A stretch of 25,918 nt of DNA from Nanohaloarchaea archaeon PL-Br10_U2g16 (GTDB lineage: Archaea > Nanohalarchaeota > Nanosalinia > Nanosalinales > Nanosalinaceae), in contig LKMV01000004.1 in the NCBI GenBank assembly GCA_001563995.1, positions 1-25,918 of the forward strand. Reading direction: 5' to 3'. The translations under genes were made by a program, and so were the position numbers. The notes beneath the pieces were generated by a model that was not told the origin of the DNA, did no database searches, and saw only the letters and a list, made by a program, of their open reading frames with translations. Shown piece after piece: positions 1 to 6,558 of the stretch. Each line of letters begins with the position of its first letter. Positions within the stretch are counted from its first letter, which is position 1.

Positions 1-1203
1 AGAGTTAGGCAGTTAATTGATCAGAGGGTCGAGGAGAGAACAGAAGAGTTGAGAGAGGAGCTTGAAGAGGTAAAGAAAAATAGAGTTATTGTGGATAAGA
101 ATCAGGAAAACTTTTCTGACAGGAATAAATCTTCTGATAATGGTATGTCACGTAGGAGCTTTTTGAAGAAGGCTGGTGCTGGGGCACTAGGTTTAGGTGC
201 TTTAAGTTTGTCTCCTTCTTCGGCTTTAGATATTAAAAGTGATTCTTTGAGTTTTCAGACTGGTAGCGAATCAGCTGATTTAGATGAAGAGTTAAGTATC
301 GGTGCAGAAGGCGATATCAATGCACATGGTAATGAAGTCAATAATATTGCTCGTTTAATAGCAGATAGAATCCAAGCTCAAGAAAGATTAGATTTACCAA
401 CAAGAGAAGAAGAACCTGAAGAAGGAGAAGAAGACGAACACCAAATATGGATAGACAAAAGCGAAGAAGACTACAGAAGACTAAAAGTCAAAGTAGCAGG
501 AGAAATCAGCACATTACAAGAAACTTTTATAGGAGGAGTATCTGAAACTGTAGTCGATAACTTTGAGGATGCAGATGAAGGCTCAGAAGGACCTTACGAT
601 GATGGAGAAGAAATATCTGATTATTACTCGGGTGAAACGGGCCAATATTCTAGGATGGAGTCGGATGTGGTAGAAGGTAGCTTTGCACTTGCTCGTTCAG
701 ATGATGGTAATTCGGGGGAATCTATTGTTTCCTTGCCGGGGGATGGTCTAGAAGACTACCCGGAAGAGGGTGAAGAGGTTCACGCACTCATGTACGTACC
801 TACTTCTGATCAAGTAGCAGGATACTTTGGTTTTGGTTTGAATAGTGATAATAACGGATATGGTGCTATTTGTCGGTCAGGTGAGGTTGAATTAGCACGA
901 ATAGAAAGTTCAGGTAGTGATCGACAAGGCTTAGCTAGCGATGATACAGTTTCGGTTCCGTCTGAATGGGTTGAAGTTCATGTGCGTCCTCCAACTAGTG
1001 AGGATAACACTGTCCGGGCAGAATTCTATGAAGTGGAGCAAGAGTTTCCTTTCGAACGGAAGTCAAAAATTGCATCATTATCTGCTAATGATGATGAGTT
1101 TGAAGATCAACGCGGAATTGGTGTTATAGTTGGAAGCAGTTCTGATACAGGGACATTGGTTGATTGGATAGTCAAGGATGCGGAGAAAGGGAGGGAAATC
1201 TGA
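1..1203 (+). CDS. Tat-type exported protein with coiled-coil N-terminus and jelly-roll-like C-terminus (5' partial)
   Basis: The frame is open to the left edge, so the true start is probably outside the window. Inside it, TTG at 49 and ATG at 145 are possible starts; ATG 145 would put the twin arginines near the N-terminus. The opening codons give an E/R-rich helix (RQLIDQRVEERTEELREEL). A twin-arginine motif SRRSFLKK (Arg codons 151-156) follows, then a Gly/Ala/Leu hydrophobic stretch ending near SPSSA, which is a typical haloarchaeal Tat signal. Next comes an acidic linker. From about nt 541 a beta-rich region (VVDNFED, EGSFALA, GYFGFGLNS, EWVEVHVRP, LVDWIVKD) resembles concanavalin/LamG-like domains of haloarchaeal surface proteins. 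No catalytic residues are recognised. A surface or appendage role is inference. Unusually, the coding sequence seems to continue well upstream of the Tat motif. Confidence 0.75.
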   Translation, partial: RVRQLIDQRVEERTEELREELEEVKKNRVIVDKNQENFSDRNKSSDNGMSRRSFLKKAGAGALGLGALSLSPSSALDIKSDSLSFQTGSESADLDEELSIGAEGDINAHGNEVNNIARLIADRIQAQERLDLPTREEEPEEGEEDEHQIWIDKSEEDYRRLKVKVAGEISTLQETFIGGVSETVVDNFEDADEGSEGPYDDGEEISDYYSGETGQYSRMESDVVEGSFALARSDDGNSGESIVSLPGDGLEDYPEEGEEVHALMYVPTSDQVAGYFGFGLNSDNNGYGAICRSGEVELARIESSGSDRQGLASDDTVSVPSEWVEVHVRPPTSEDNTVRAEFYEVEQEFPFERKSKIASLSANDDEFEDQRGIGVIVGSSSDTGTLVDWIVKDAEKGREI

Positions 1204-1341
1204 TATAATTGACTTCTAGAGATATCAGATCAGTATAATTAAAAAGATATCTTGGAGTATCATTCTTGACGAGTTTTTCAATAAAATTGATGAAGGTCGT
1301 AACAGAACTTTAGTATCTTTAACTTTGGTTTTCTCTTAGCT

Positions 1342-1363
1342 TTTTGTAATAATTGTTACAAAA
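1342..1363. terminator. AT-rich hairpin between convergent genes
   Basis: TTTTGTAA at 1342-1349 pairs perfectly with TTACAAAA at 1356-1363. The six-base loop TAATTG can add a T-G and an A-T pair. It lies between the ends of the Tat protein gene (+) and the M24 peptidase gene (-), with T-rich sequence on both exits, so it could end transcription from both sides. It could instead be a protein-binding dyad. Confidence 0.5.
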
Positions 1364-1384
1364 TAGTTTTAGAAGGCGATATTA

Positions 1385-2551
1385 CTATGTTATCCTCATC
1401 TCTTTACTCATTTCGTTGAAGTTCTCGTATCCGTCTTCTGTTATTAATATCATATCTTCTAAACGGATGCCTCCAATATCCGGTATGTAGAGGCCTGGTT
1501 CGAGGGTTACAACCATTCCGGGCTCCAGATCTTCATTTTTGTCCCCGATTCTTGGAGCTTCGTGGAGGTCCAGCCCGACTCCATGCCCTGTTGAATGTAT
1601 AAACCCTGAATCTGTATCAGGATCACTTCTTAATGTTCTGTATCCGTGTTCTTCTAATACTTCACAGACTTTCCCGTGAACTTCGCTGGCTTTCACAGTC
1701 GGTCCCTGTTTAAGCAGTTTGAAAGCTTCTTCTTGAGCTTCAAGCACTGCTTGTTTCATCTTTTTCAGTTCCTCTGGAGCTCCACCTTTCACAAATGTTC
1801 TGGTCATGTCACCGAAGTACTTCTCTCCACTCCTTGGGAATATATCAACAATTATAGGCTCTCCTGCTTCCAGAACTCCCTCACCTGTATCATGTGGTTT
1901 AGCGGAGTTTCTTCCACACGCAACTATCGTTTCTTCAGGTAGCTGATAGCCTTGATCTAGTAAGAATATCTTGATCTCCCTTTTAACTTTCTCGGAGCTT
2001 AAAACTTCTCCTTCGTAATACAGTTTACCCACTTTTACATCCGATTTTTCTATCATTGATTTAGCCTTTTCCATCGCTCTCTCTGTAGCTTTCTGAGATT
2101 CTCTCAGGTATTCTACCTCCTGCTTCGATTTAATCTTTCTTGCCTCGATTACCTTGTTTTCTACAGTTCCTATCTCTATGCCTTTGGATCTGATCTTTTC
2201 AGCTGTCCCTAACGGAAAATCTTCTAGAACTTCCAGCTTTTTCACACCATAGTCTTCCAAAAACTGTTTAAGGATATCTCTCTTTGCATCTTGGTCTTCT
2301 CTATTATCTCCTTTCTTATACCTCGATGTACTTACTACTTCATCTACTTCGGCTTCTTCATCGGCTCTTCCTTTTTCAAGAGGCGATACTAGAATTATGT
2401 CTTTTCCTTGTGCTCTGAGGTATGTAAAGCTATCCGGCGCCTCAAAACTTGTTAAATAGTATAGGTCGGTGCTTGAATTATTTCCTTGTAGTAGAAAGCC
2501 GTCAAAACCGTTATCTTCTATTTCCTGGCCGATTTTATCAGTTTTATCCAT
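1385..2551 (-). CDS. M24 family metallopeptidase (Xaa-Pro aminopeptidase/prolidase-like)
   Basis: Cytoplasmic dinuclear-metal aminopeptidase of the pita-bread fold, probably releasing residues next to proline during peptide turnover. The 388 residues have the family layout: a creatinase-like N-terminal domain (about 1-135, beginning with the FLLQGNNSSTDLYYLT region) and the catalytic domain (about 140-388). The five expected metal ligands are present: D236 (VDIFP), D248 (GDMTRT), H323 (STGHGVGLDLHE), E351 (TLEPGLY) and E365 (RLEDM). H330 fits the second catalytic histidine. ATG 2551 is preceded by GGGGAT, a plausible ribosome site. The gene follows the 93-residue protein gene on the same strand, with a hairpin and T-run between them. 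Pro-specific aminopeptidase and prolidase (dipeptidase) cannot be separated from sequence alone. Confidence 0.93.
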   Translation of the reverse strand: MDKTDKIGQEIEDNGFDGFLLQGNNSSTDLYYLTSFEAPDSFTYLRAQGKDIILVSPLEKGRADEEAEVDEVVSTSRYKKGDNREDQDAKRDILKQFLEDYGVKKLEVLEDFPLGTAEKIRSKGIEIGTVENKVIEARKIKSKQEVEYLRESQKATERAMEKAKSMIEKSDVKVGKLYYEGEVLSSEKVKREIKIFLLDQGYQLPEETIVACGRNSAKPHDTGEGVLEAGEPIIVDIFPRSGEKYFGDMTRTFVKGGAPEELKKMKQAVLEAQEEAFKLLKQGPTVKASEVHGKVCEVLEEHGYRTLRSDPDTDSGFIHSTGHGVGLDLHEAPRIGDKNEDLEPGMVVTLEPGLYIPDIGGIRLEDMILITEDGYENFNEMSKEMRIT

Positions 2552-2570
2552 TATCTATCCCCTTTAACTA

Positions 2571-2603
2571 ATGAAAGAAAAAGGTCGGAACCCCCTCCCG
2601 ACC
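2571..2603 (-). terminator. GC-rich hairpin plus T-run after the 93-residue gene
   Basis: On the minus strand GGTCGG (2588-2583 on the reverse complement pairs with 2603-2598) forms a six-pair stem with CCGACC around a nine-base loop, followed at once by TTTTTTCTTTC. This is the shape of an intrinsic terminator and lies 16 bases after the 93-residue gene's stop. Only about 20 bases separate the T-run from the peptidase start, so it may act as an attenuator. Confidence 0.6.
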
Positions 2604-2618
2604 CCGCTTGCGGATGAA

Positions 2619-2900
2619 TTAGTTTGAGCCCTGATTCTTTAGCTGTTGCCATTCATCAGAGAACTCGTCTTTCATATGTTCAAGAACCACTTTCTCCTCG
2701 TCGCTTAGGTCGTTTGATTCGACTATATTTCTGTAGACCTTGTAAGGATGTGTCGGAACTTCGTCGCTCATGTTTTGTTGGAACTGTTCCTCGAATTTGT
2801 GGCGGTGCTGATCTACCATTTCCTGAAACTCTCCGTTGGTTTTCCATTCATCCGCGAGCTTTTCTTCGCTACTTTTGCCGATGTCCCAAAGGCTCGCCAT
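2619..2900 (-). CDS. Small acidic hypothetical protein (93 aa)
   Basis: A 93-residue, soluble, mostly helical and acidic protein rich in E, D, Q and W/H (for example EKLADEW, QHRHKFEEQFQQN, DEEKVVLEHMKDEF). No signal peptide, membrane segment, cysteine pair or known motif is visible, and I do not recognise the family. It is judged real because its composition matches neighbouring proteins, ATG 2900 has TATAAG centred 28 nt upstream, and a hairpin/T-run follows its stop. An overlapping plus-strand frame encodes a basic, Cys-rich peptide unlike this proteome. A 12-bp palindrome just upstream of the TATA box hints at regulated expression. Confidence 0.72.
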   Translation of the reverse strand: MASLWDIGKSSEEKLADEWKTNGEFQEMVDQHRHKFEEQFQQNMSDEVPTHPYKVYRNIVESNDLSDEEKVVLEHMKDEFSDEWQQLKNQGSN

Positions 2901-2924
2901 ATGTTAAAACAGTCTGAGGTAACT

Positions 2925-2941
2925 CTTATAACCTTAAGGTT
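2925..2941 (-). promoter_or_regulatory. TATA box and adjoining 12-bp palindrome of the 93-residue gene
   Basis: On the minus strand TATAAG (2930-2925) is centred 28 nt from ATG 2900, which predicts an almost leaderless transcript. Overlapping its upstream edge is the perfect palindrome AACCTTAAGGTT (2930-2941), at the BRE position where a repressor or activator could affect TFB/TBP binding. Confidence 0.45.
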
Positions 2942-3042
2942 TAAATCCGCTCGTCTACATGGCTAAAAACGGCAAATATTGTAGTTAGACCAAAGTAACA
3001 AATTAATGAATACAACGTACTACATCCGATATATCAAAGTAG

Positions 3043-3050
3043 TTAAAATA
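3043..3050 (+). promoter_or_regulatory. TATA box of the membrane protein gene
   Basis: TTAAAATA is centred about 30 nt before ATG 3077 and only 15 nt before the alternative ATG 3062. A start site 26-27 nt downstream of the box would lie between the two ATGs, which favours 3077 as the translated start. Confidence 0.4.
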
Positions 3051-3076
3051 TCTCGTGGAAAATGTTAAACTGTAAC

Positions 3077-3805
3077 ATGACAGATATCCAGAATATACTT
3101 TACGAGAGCTTTTATCTGCTGTTTGAGAAGCCACAGCTGTTCGTGCCTAAGGTTTTCGTAGCGCTTATTAGCTCTTTATTCATAGTTTTAGTAGTGGATA
3201 GATTTATGGAGCTGTTTCAGCTGATGACGCCTTTCCAGTTTCTAGGTTTTATAACCGTAGCAATATTCTTGATGAGCTATACAGCGTTGTATGCTGCGTT
3301 AATGGTCGTATCTATGGTTAAAAATGATTGGAGTGACGGCTTACTTAAAAAGTCATTCTTGGATGTGTTTGAAGAGTCCGCAAAGATGTTAAAAGTGACG
3401 TTAGGCTTTATGTTTCTCTCAATCGGGCTTGCGTTCTTTGTAGCAATAGGTTTCCAGGCATCCGTTCTGACCGGTAGCATTATCTATCTACTTGTTACTT
3501 CGGTTGTAGCATTTATAGGCATAATGGCTGTAACTTTTGTTGTCTATTTCCTACCTGTTACACTGCTTGAAGATGTTTCTCTAGGAAAGAGTTTTAAATT
3601 ATCTATGAACACATCGAAAGATAATTCGAAGGAGGTTACAGTCCTATTAGTAGTATCTGTACTACTGCTTATCATGGCAGTACTTTCTTCAGGGATGCTT
3701 GAAAAGTTAGGCTATATAGGTTTTATAGTTGGGAGAATGATATCTACGGTTATGAATACGTACCTTTTCGTAGTATCGCCTAAGTACTATGAAGAGATAA
3801 ACTAG
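3077..3805 (+). CDS. Multipass membrane protein of unknown function
   Basis: About 242 residues with six hydrophobic stretches, for example FVALISSLFIVLVV, FLGFITVAIFLMSYTALYAA, LGFMFLSIGLAFFVAIGF, VAFIGIMAVTFVVYFLPV, VTVLLVVSVLLLIMAVL and a last one in the GYIGFIVGRM to YLFVV region. The loop after the fourth stretch (TLLEDVSLGKSFKLSMNTSKDN) resembles the 'glycerophosphodiester phosphodiesterase membrane domain'/DUF4013-like families common in haloarchaea, where a phrase like 'LEDxSxxxAxxxS' follows a helix. That resemblance is from memory and weak. ATG 3077 is chosen over ATG 3062 because of the TATA position. The gene is monocistronic and convergent with adenylate kinase, 24 bases away. 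Confidence 0.75.
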   Translation: MTDIQNILYESFYLLFEKPQLFVPKVFVALISSLFIVLVVDRFMELFQLMTPFQFLGFITVAIFLMSYTALYAALMVVSMVKNDWSDGLLKKSFLDVFEESAKMLKVTLGFMFLSIGLAFFVAIGFQASVLTGSIIYLLVTSVVAFIGIMAVTFVVYFLPVTLLEDVSLGKSFKLSMNTSKDNSKEVTVLLVVSVLLLIMAVLSSGMLEKLGYIGFIVGRMISTVMNTYLFVVSPKYYEEIN

Positions 3806-3829
3806 AATAGAGAAAATAAGGTACGGAGG

Positions 3830-4399
3830 CTAGCTCCTTAGAACTTCAACAAGCTCTTCAGCTGCTTGTTCAACTCCCTTGTCAGGGTTTTCTATCACTG
3901 TCAGATAGGCTCCGGTAAGTACGGCGCCTGTGGAGGCCATCTCCCTAGCTACGCTCTGATATTCGTTTATCTGCTCAACTTCTTCGTGTTCTCTCTCACG
4001 AGAATCGTCCTCTTTGGTTCTACTGTAAATTTCTTTAGGATCTGCCTGAAGCATTATAATTTTCTCAGGATTCATCTCTTCGATACTCCATTTTGGAAGT
4101 CCCGGGATATATCCGAAAGGCGTCTGAATGGCTGCATGTGTCTCAACTATTACATCTTCCTCCTCTGAATCCTCAAAAATCGATTCTGCAGCCTCTCTCT
4201 GAACTCTTTTGTTGTCTTCAGGGCTGAGCTTCTTTATCTCGTCCCTTGAATCGACCAGTTCTTCATCCTTTGCGATTTCTAGCATCCTGTCTCCGTAGTT
4301 AATGATTTTATAATCGTTATCGGCTAAAAGCATAGCTTCCTCAAGTACCGTTCCTTTGCCAACGCCTGAAAGCCCGACAAAAACATTAATATCTCCCAT
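3830..4399 (-). CDS. adkA: Archaeal-type adenylate kinase
   Basis: Catalyses ATP + AMP to 2 ADP in the cytoplasm, keeping adenylate pools balanced. The 189 residues match the archaeal AdkA family rather than the bacterial type. They show the P-loop GLSGVGKGT (9-17), NYGDRMLEIAK (AMP-side helix), THAAIQTPFGYIPGLP (the family's signature segment), a base-binding region and a lid-like R-rich stretch (RTKEDDSREREHE). The start ATG (4399-4397) overlaps the upstream CCA-enzyme stop as TAATG, so the two are likely translationally coupled. A GGAG/CTCC mini-hairpin (3825-3837) spans its stop codon. Confidence 0.93.
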   Translation of the reverse strand: MGDINVFVGLSGVGKGTVLEEAMLLADNDYKIINYGDRMLEIAKDEELVDSRDEIKKLSPEDNKRVQREAAESIFEDSEEEDVIVETHAAIQTPFGYIPGLPKWSIEEMNPEKIIMLQADPKEIYSRTKEDDSREREHEEVEQINEYQSVAREMASTGAVLTGAYLTVIENPDKGVEQAAEELVEVLRS

Positions 4400-5757
4400 T
4401 ATTTGTTCACCTGATTGTGTTCTATCTTAAACTCTTCACCTAAGTAATTTAACCATTCCTGGTCTGAGGATAAAGGATCTGTAAATCTGAACTCTTTCAT
4501 CTCCGTAGATATCCGGTTAGGTATCCCTTTTGATTTTAAATCTCCTGAAAGAAAGCTCTGTAAAAGCTCTTTTGCGTCCGTGAACTCCCTCTCAACCTTT
4601 GCAGTCAACCTGTCTCCTTCTATATAGGTATTCTGGTACTTAGAGCTGAACTCTTCCATATGATCGGTCCCGTGGAACGGTTTAGGGCCTTTCTTCTTCT
4701 TTATCTCCGGAAGTTCTCTCTCCAGCTCGAAGTAAATCCTTATCTCTGTGCCTACATGAAATCCTGAGTTAAATACTCTAAATTCATGATCTTCAAGCTC
4801 CATCTTGATTCTGCTTACCGTTTTCCTCATCTGCGGATAGATTATATCATCCACTTCATCTATGGTATCGAGCTCCAGAACCAGTATATCGGCTCTTTTC
4901 TTCAGCTCCTGTTTTATCTGGAACTCTGTGTGCTCCTTATTCTCTTTATGGAAAAACCGTTTATCCATGTCGCTGTTGAACCTCCAACACAGATGTATAA
5001 ATTTTGAAAAGTTTTCTTTTGTCAGCACTGAGGCCGCATTCCTTTCAGGATCAACAGGATCTATAAGTATCATATTTGACCGGCTGAACTTTGATTCAAG
5101 GCTGTCAGGTAGATCGCCGTCATGGTGTTCTTCAGGATCTAAAACTTTTTTCTCACGCCACTGTTCTGCATTTTCTATTAGGCTGATAAAATCTCCGTAA
5201 TAGCTGATAAGAACTTCACATACATATCCGGAGAATCCTTGAACCTTTAGCGAGGATCCATAAAGCCCGTTTGATTTTAGGAATTTTTTCAAAAGTACTA
5301 CGTCTTTCCTCTGTTCCTCTGAGAGCTTTTCATCCACCCATCTGGAGTGGTGAGGTGTTCTATCTACGCTGCTCTGAATATCTTCAGGATCAGTATCTAT
5401 ACAGGGAACAACCTCTACTTCATGGCCATCTACTTCGCCTTTAGTATAAGGATGTTCGGCGTACTCAACATGGTAGTCGCCGTTGAAATGTTTGAAAACC
5501 TCTTCCCCTATCTCAAGTCCTTTTTCCTCAAGTTTCTGTTTCTCTGTATCCTCAGGAAATAGCACAAATACATCGATATCTCTATCCCCTTTCATACATG
5601 TAGCTCTTGATGCTGAGCCGGCAAAATGAGTCTTTACTCCAAAGTTGCTCTTTATAAAATCAGATATCTCCCTATACCTACGGTTCATCTGCTCTAGCTC
5701 TTCATCTTCCGGATAAAATTCTTGTACTAGCTCGTCCCTTAGTTTTTCCCATTCCAT
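4399..5757 (-). CDS. cca: CCA tRNA nucleotidyltransferase (archaeal class I)
   Basis: Adds or repairs the 3'-CCA end of tRNAs without a template. The 452 residues fit the archaeal class I enzyme. The polymerase-beta fold head has GSASRATCMKGDRDIDVFV (about 47-65) with the metal-binding pair D60 and D62, and the third acidic position in HEVEVVPCID is E115 (Asp in the Archaeoglobus enzyme). Next come the conserved RTPHHSRWV and the central LLKKFLKSNGLYGSSLKVQGFSGY region, then the tail domains ending in a PFHGTDHMEEF-type segment. TATA (5779-5789 on the reverse strand) is centred 28 nt before ATG 5757, so the mRNA is probably leaderless. It heads a two-gene unit with adenylate kinase. Confidence 0.95.
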   Translation of the reverse strand: MEWEKLRDELVQEFYPEDEELEQMNRRYREISDFIKSNFGVKTHFAGSASRATCMKGDRDIDVFVLFPEDTEKQKLEEKGLEIGEEVFKHFNGDYHVEYAEHPYTKGEVDGHEVEVVPCIDTDPEDIQSSVDRTPHHSRWVDEKLSEEQRKDVVLLKKFLKSNGLYGSSLKVQGFSGYVCEVLISYYGDFISLIENAEQWREKKVLDPEEHHDGDLPDSLESKFSRSNMILIDPVDPERNAASVLTKENFSKFIHLCWRFNSDMDKRFFHKENKEHTEFQIKQELKKRADILVLELDTIDEVDDIIYPQMRKTVSRIKMELEDHEFRVFNSGFHVGTEIRIYFELERELPEIKKKKGPKPFHGTDHMEEFSSKYQNTYIEGDRLTAKVEREFTDAKELLQSFLSGDLKSKGIPNRISTEMKEFRFTDPLSSDQEWLNYLGEEFKIEHNQVNK

Positions 5758-5778
5758 AATTGGTTATTACTTTTCCAT

Positions 5779-5789
5779 GTATTAAAACT
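5779..5789 (-). promoter_or_regulatory. TATA box of cca-adkA
   Basis: On the minus strand AGTTTTAATAC is centred 28 nt before ATG 5757, the spacing expected for a leaderless archaeal mRNA. It lies just after the T-run that ends the aIF5A gene. Confidence 0.5.
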
Positions 5790-5815
5790 TCGATATTAAA
5801 TTTCTCAAAATTATT

Positions 5816-5826
5816 AAAGAAAAAAA
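5816..5826 (-). terminator. T-run after aIF5A
   Basis: On the minus strand TTTTTTTCTTT begins seven bases after the aIF5A stop codon. Oligo-T tracts are enough for archaeal termination, so this probably ends the histone-aIF5A transcript before the cca promoter. Confidence 0.5.
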
Positions 5827-5832
5827 GTGAGG

Positions 5833-6216
5833 CTACTCTTTAAGCCCCAGTACTAGCTTCCTGTCCTCTATTTCTTTAAACTCTATTTCATCTCCTTCTC
5901 CGGCATTAAGATCGTCCGGTAGCTCCATTTCCTCTGTCTCGTAGGTGTCCATGTCCATAACCTGTGCGATACCTCCTTCAATTGAGACTACCTGTCCAAC
6001 TTTCTTGTTAATCTCTGGAGACATCATCATTGAGTCGACAGGTTTTGTTACATGCTTGTTTTTCCCGTCGAATACACCTTTAGCCTTTATCTTAGCCTTG
6101 GCGCTCCCGTGTTTTCCTGGAGATGATTTTGAGACACTTCTTACTTCGTAAGCCTCGTCGTCTATCAGGACGTAGGTTCCTTCCCTTACTTTTCCTGCTT
6201 CTATCTGTTTCGGCAT
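5833..6216 (-). CDS. eif5A: Translation factor aIF5A
   Basis: Small ribosome-binding factor that helps peptide bond formation at stalling sequences. The 127 residues comprise the SH3-like N-terminal domain (about 1-65) and the OB-fold C-terminal domain (about 68-127). The modification loop SSPGKHGSAK is intact, with K35 as the predicted (deoxy)hypusine site. The C-terminal domain is very acidic. ATG 6216 lies 12 bases after the histone stop and is preceded by AAGGGAT, so the two genes are probably one transcript. No deoxyhypusine synthase is in the window. Confidence 0.96.
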   Translation of the reverse strand: MPKQIEAGKVREGTYVLIDDEAYEVRSVSKSSPGKHGSAKAKIKAKGVFDGKNKHVTKPVDSMMMSPEINKKVGQVVSIEGGIAQVMDMDTYETEEMELPDDLNAGEGDEIEFKEIEDRKLVLGLKE

Positions 6217-6228
6217 ATTTATCCCTTT

Positions 6229-6426
6229 CTAATTTGTTGCGATATCGATATCAGAAGCCTTTACAGTTTTTCTGTCAGCGTGGTCTGCCATCTCAACAGC
6301 GTCCCTGGCAATCTCTTCTCCAAGGTCTTCGATAGCATCTTTAAGTTCTTCAACGGCATCTTCTGAAACTCTTTCAGCTCCTGCCTTTCGAATAATTCTT
6401 TCAATCGGTGCGTTAGGTAATGTCAT
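6229..6426 (-). CDS. Archaeal histone (HMf-like)
   Basis: A single histone-fold protein that packages DNA as dimers or higher multimers. The 65 residues begin LPNAPIERIIRKAGAERVS, which lines up with HMfB, and contain the second DNA-contact motif DRKTVKASDI (51-60). Helix 2 is unusually acidic (EELKDAIEDLGEEIARDA). The protein stops at DIATN, without the basic RRFKK-like end of HMfB. ATG 6426 is preceded by GTGAT at a 5-base spacing. A TATA-like TTATTAAAAAA (6467-6457) lies about 36 nt upstream. It is the first gene of a unit with aIF5A. Confidence 0.95.
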   Translation of the reverse strand: MTLPNAPIERIIRKAGAERVSEDAVEELKDAIEDLGEEIARDAVEMADHADRKTVKASDIDIATN

Positions 6427-6456
6427 TGTAGATCACAGGTAGAAGTTGGTTAAACA

Positions 6457-6467
6457 TTTTTTAATAA
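6457..6467 (-). promoter_or_regulatory. TATA box of histone-aIF5A
   Basis: On the minus strand TTATTAAAAAA is centred 36 nt before the histone ATG. This would give a leader of about 10 nt that includes the GTGAT ribosome site (reverse complement at 6432-6436). Confidence 0.45.
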
Positions 6468-6487
6468 GGAACGGTTGTAGAGTGAAC

Positions 6488-6544
6488 AAATAGAAAGAAA
6501 GATGTGGTGGAAAGGAGGCTTCCATTCGAAGATTAGAAATCTTC
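6488..6544 (-). terminator. Hairpin and pyrimidine-rich tract after the thermosome gene
   Basis: On the minus strand GAAGATT and AATCTTC (6544-6528) form a perfect seven-pair stem with a three-base loop, 14 bases after the chaperonin stop. TCTTTCTTTCTATTT (6502-6488) follows about 25 bases later. The arrangement fits termination between the thermosome gene and the histone promoter. Confidence 0.45.
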
Positions 6545-6558
6545 TACTAGGGAAGGAA

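Noticed and set aside
2583..2606. tRNA T-arm-like look of the GGGGGTTCCGACC hairpin
   Set aside because: No acceptor, D or anticodon arms can be formed around it; the T-run makes a terminator the simpler reading.
2624..2966. Plus-strand frames of 97 and 72 codons opposite the 93-residue gene
   Set aside because: Their peptides are basic and Cys/Arg-rich, unlike the acidic proteome, and the promoter and terminator signals are on the minus strand.
3825..3837. GGAG/CTCC mini-hairpin over the adenylate kinase stop as a terminator
   Set aside because: Only four pairs and no clear T-run directly after it on either strand; too weak to list as a feature.
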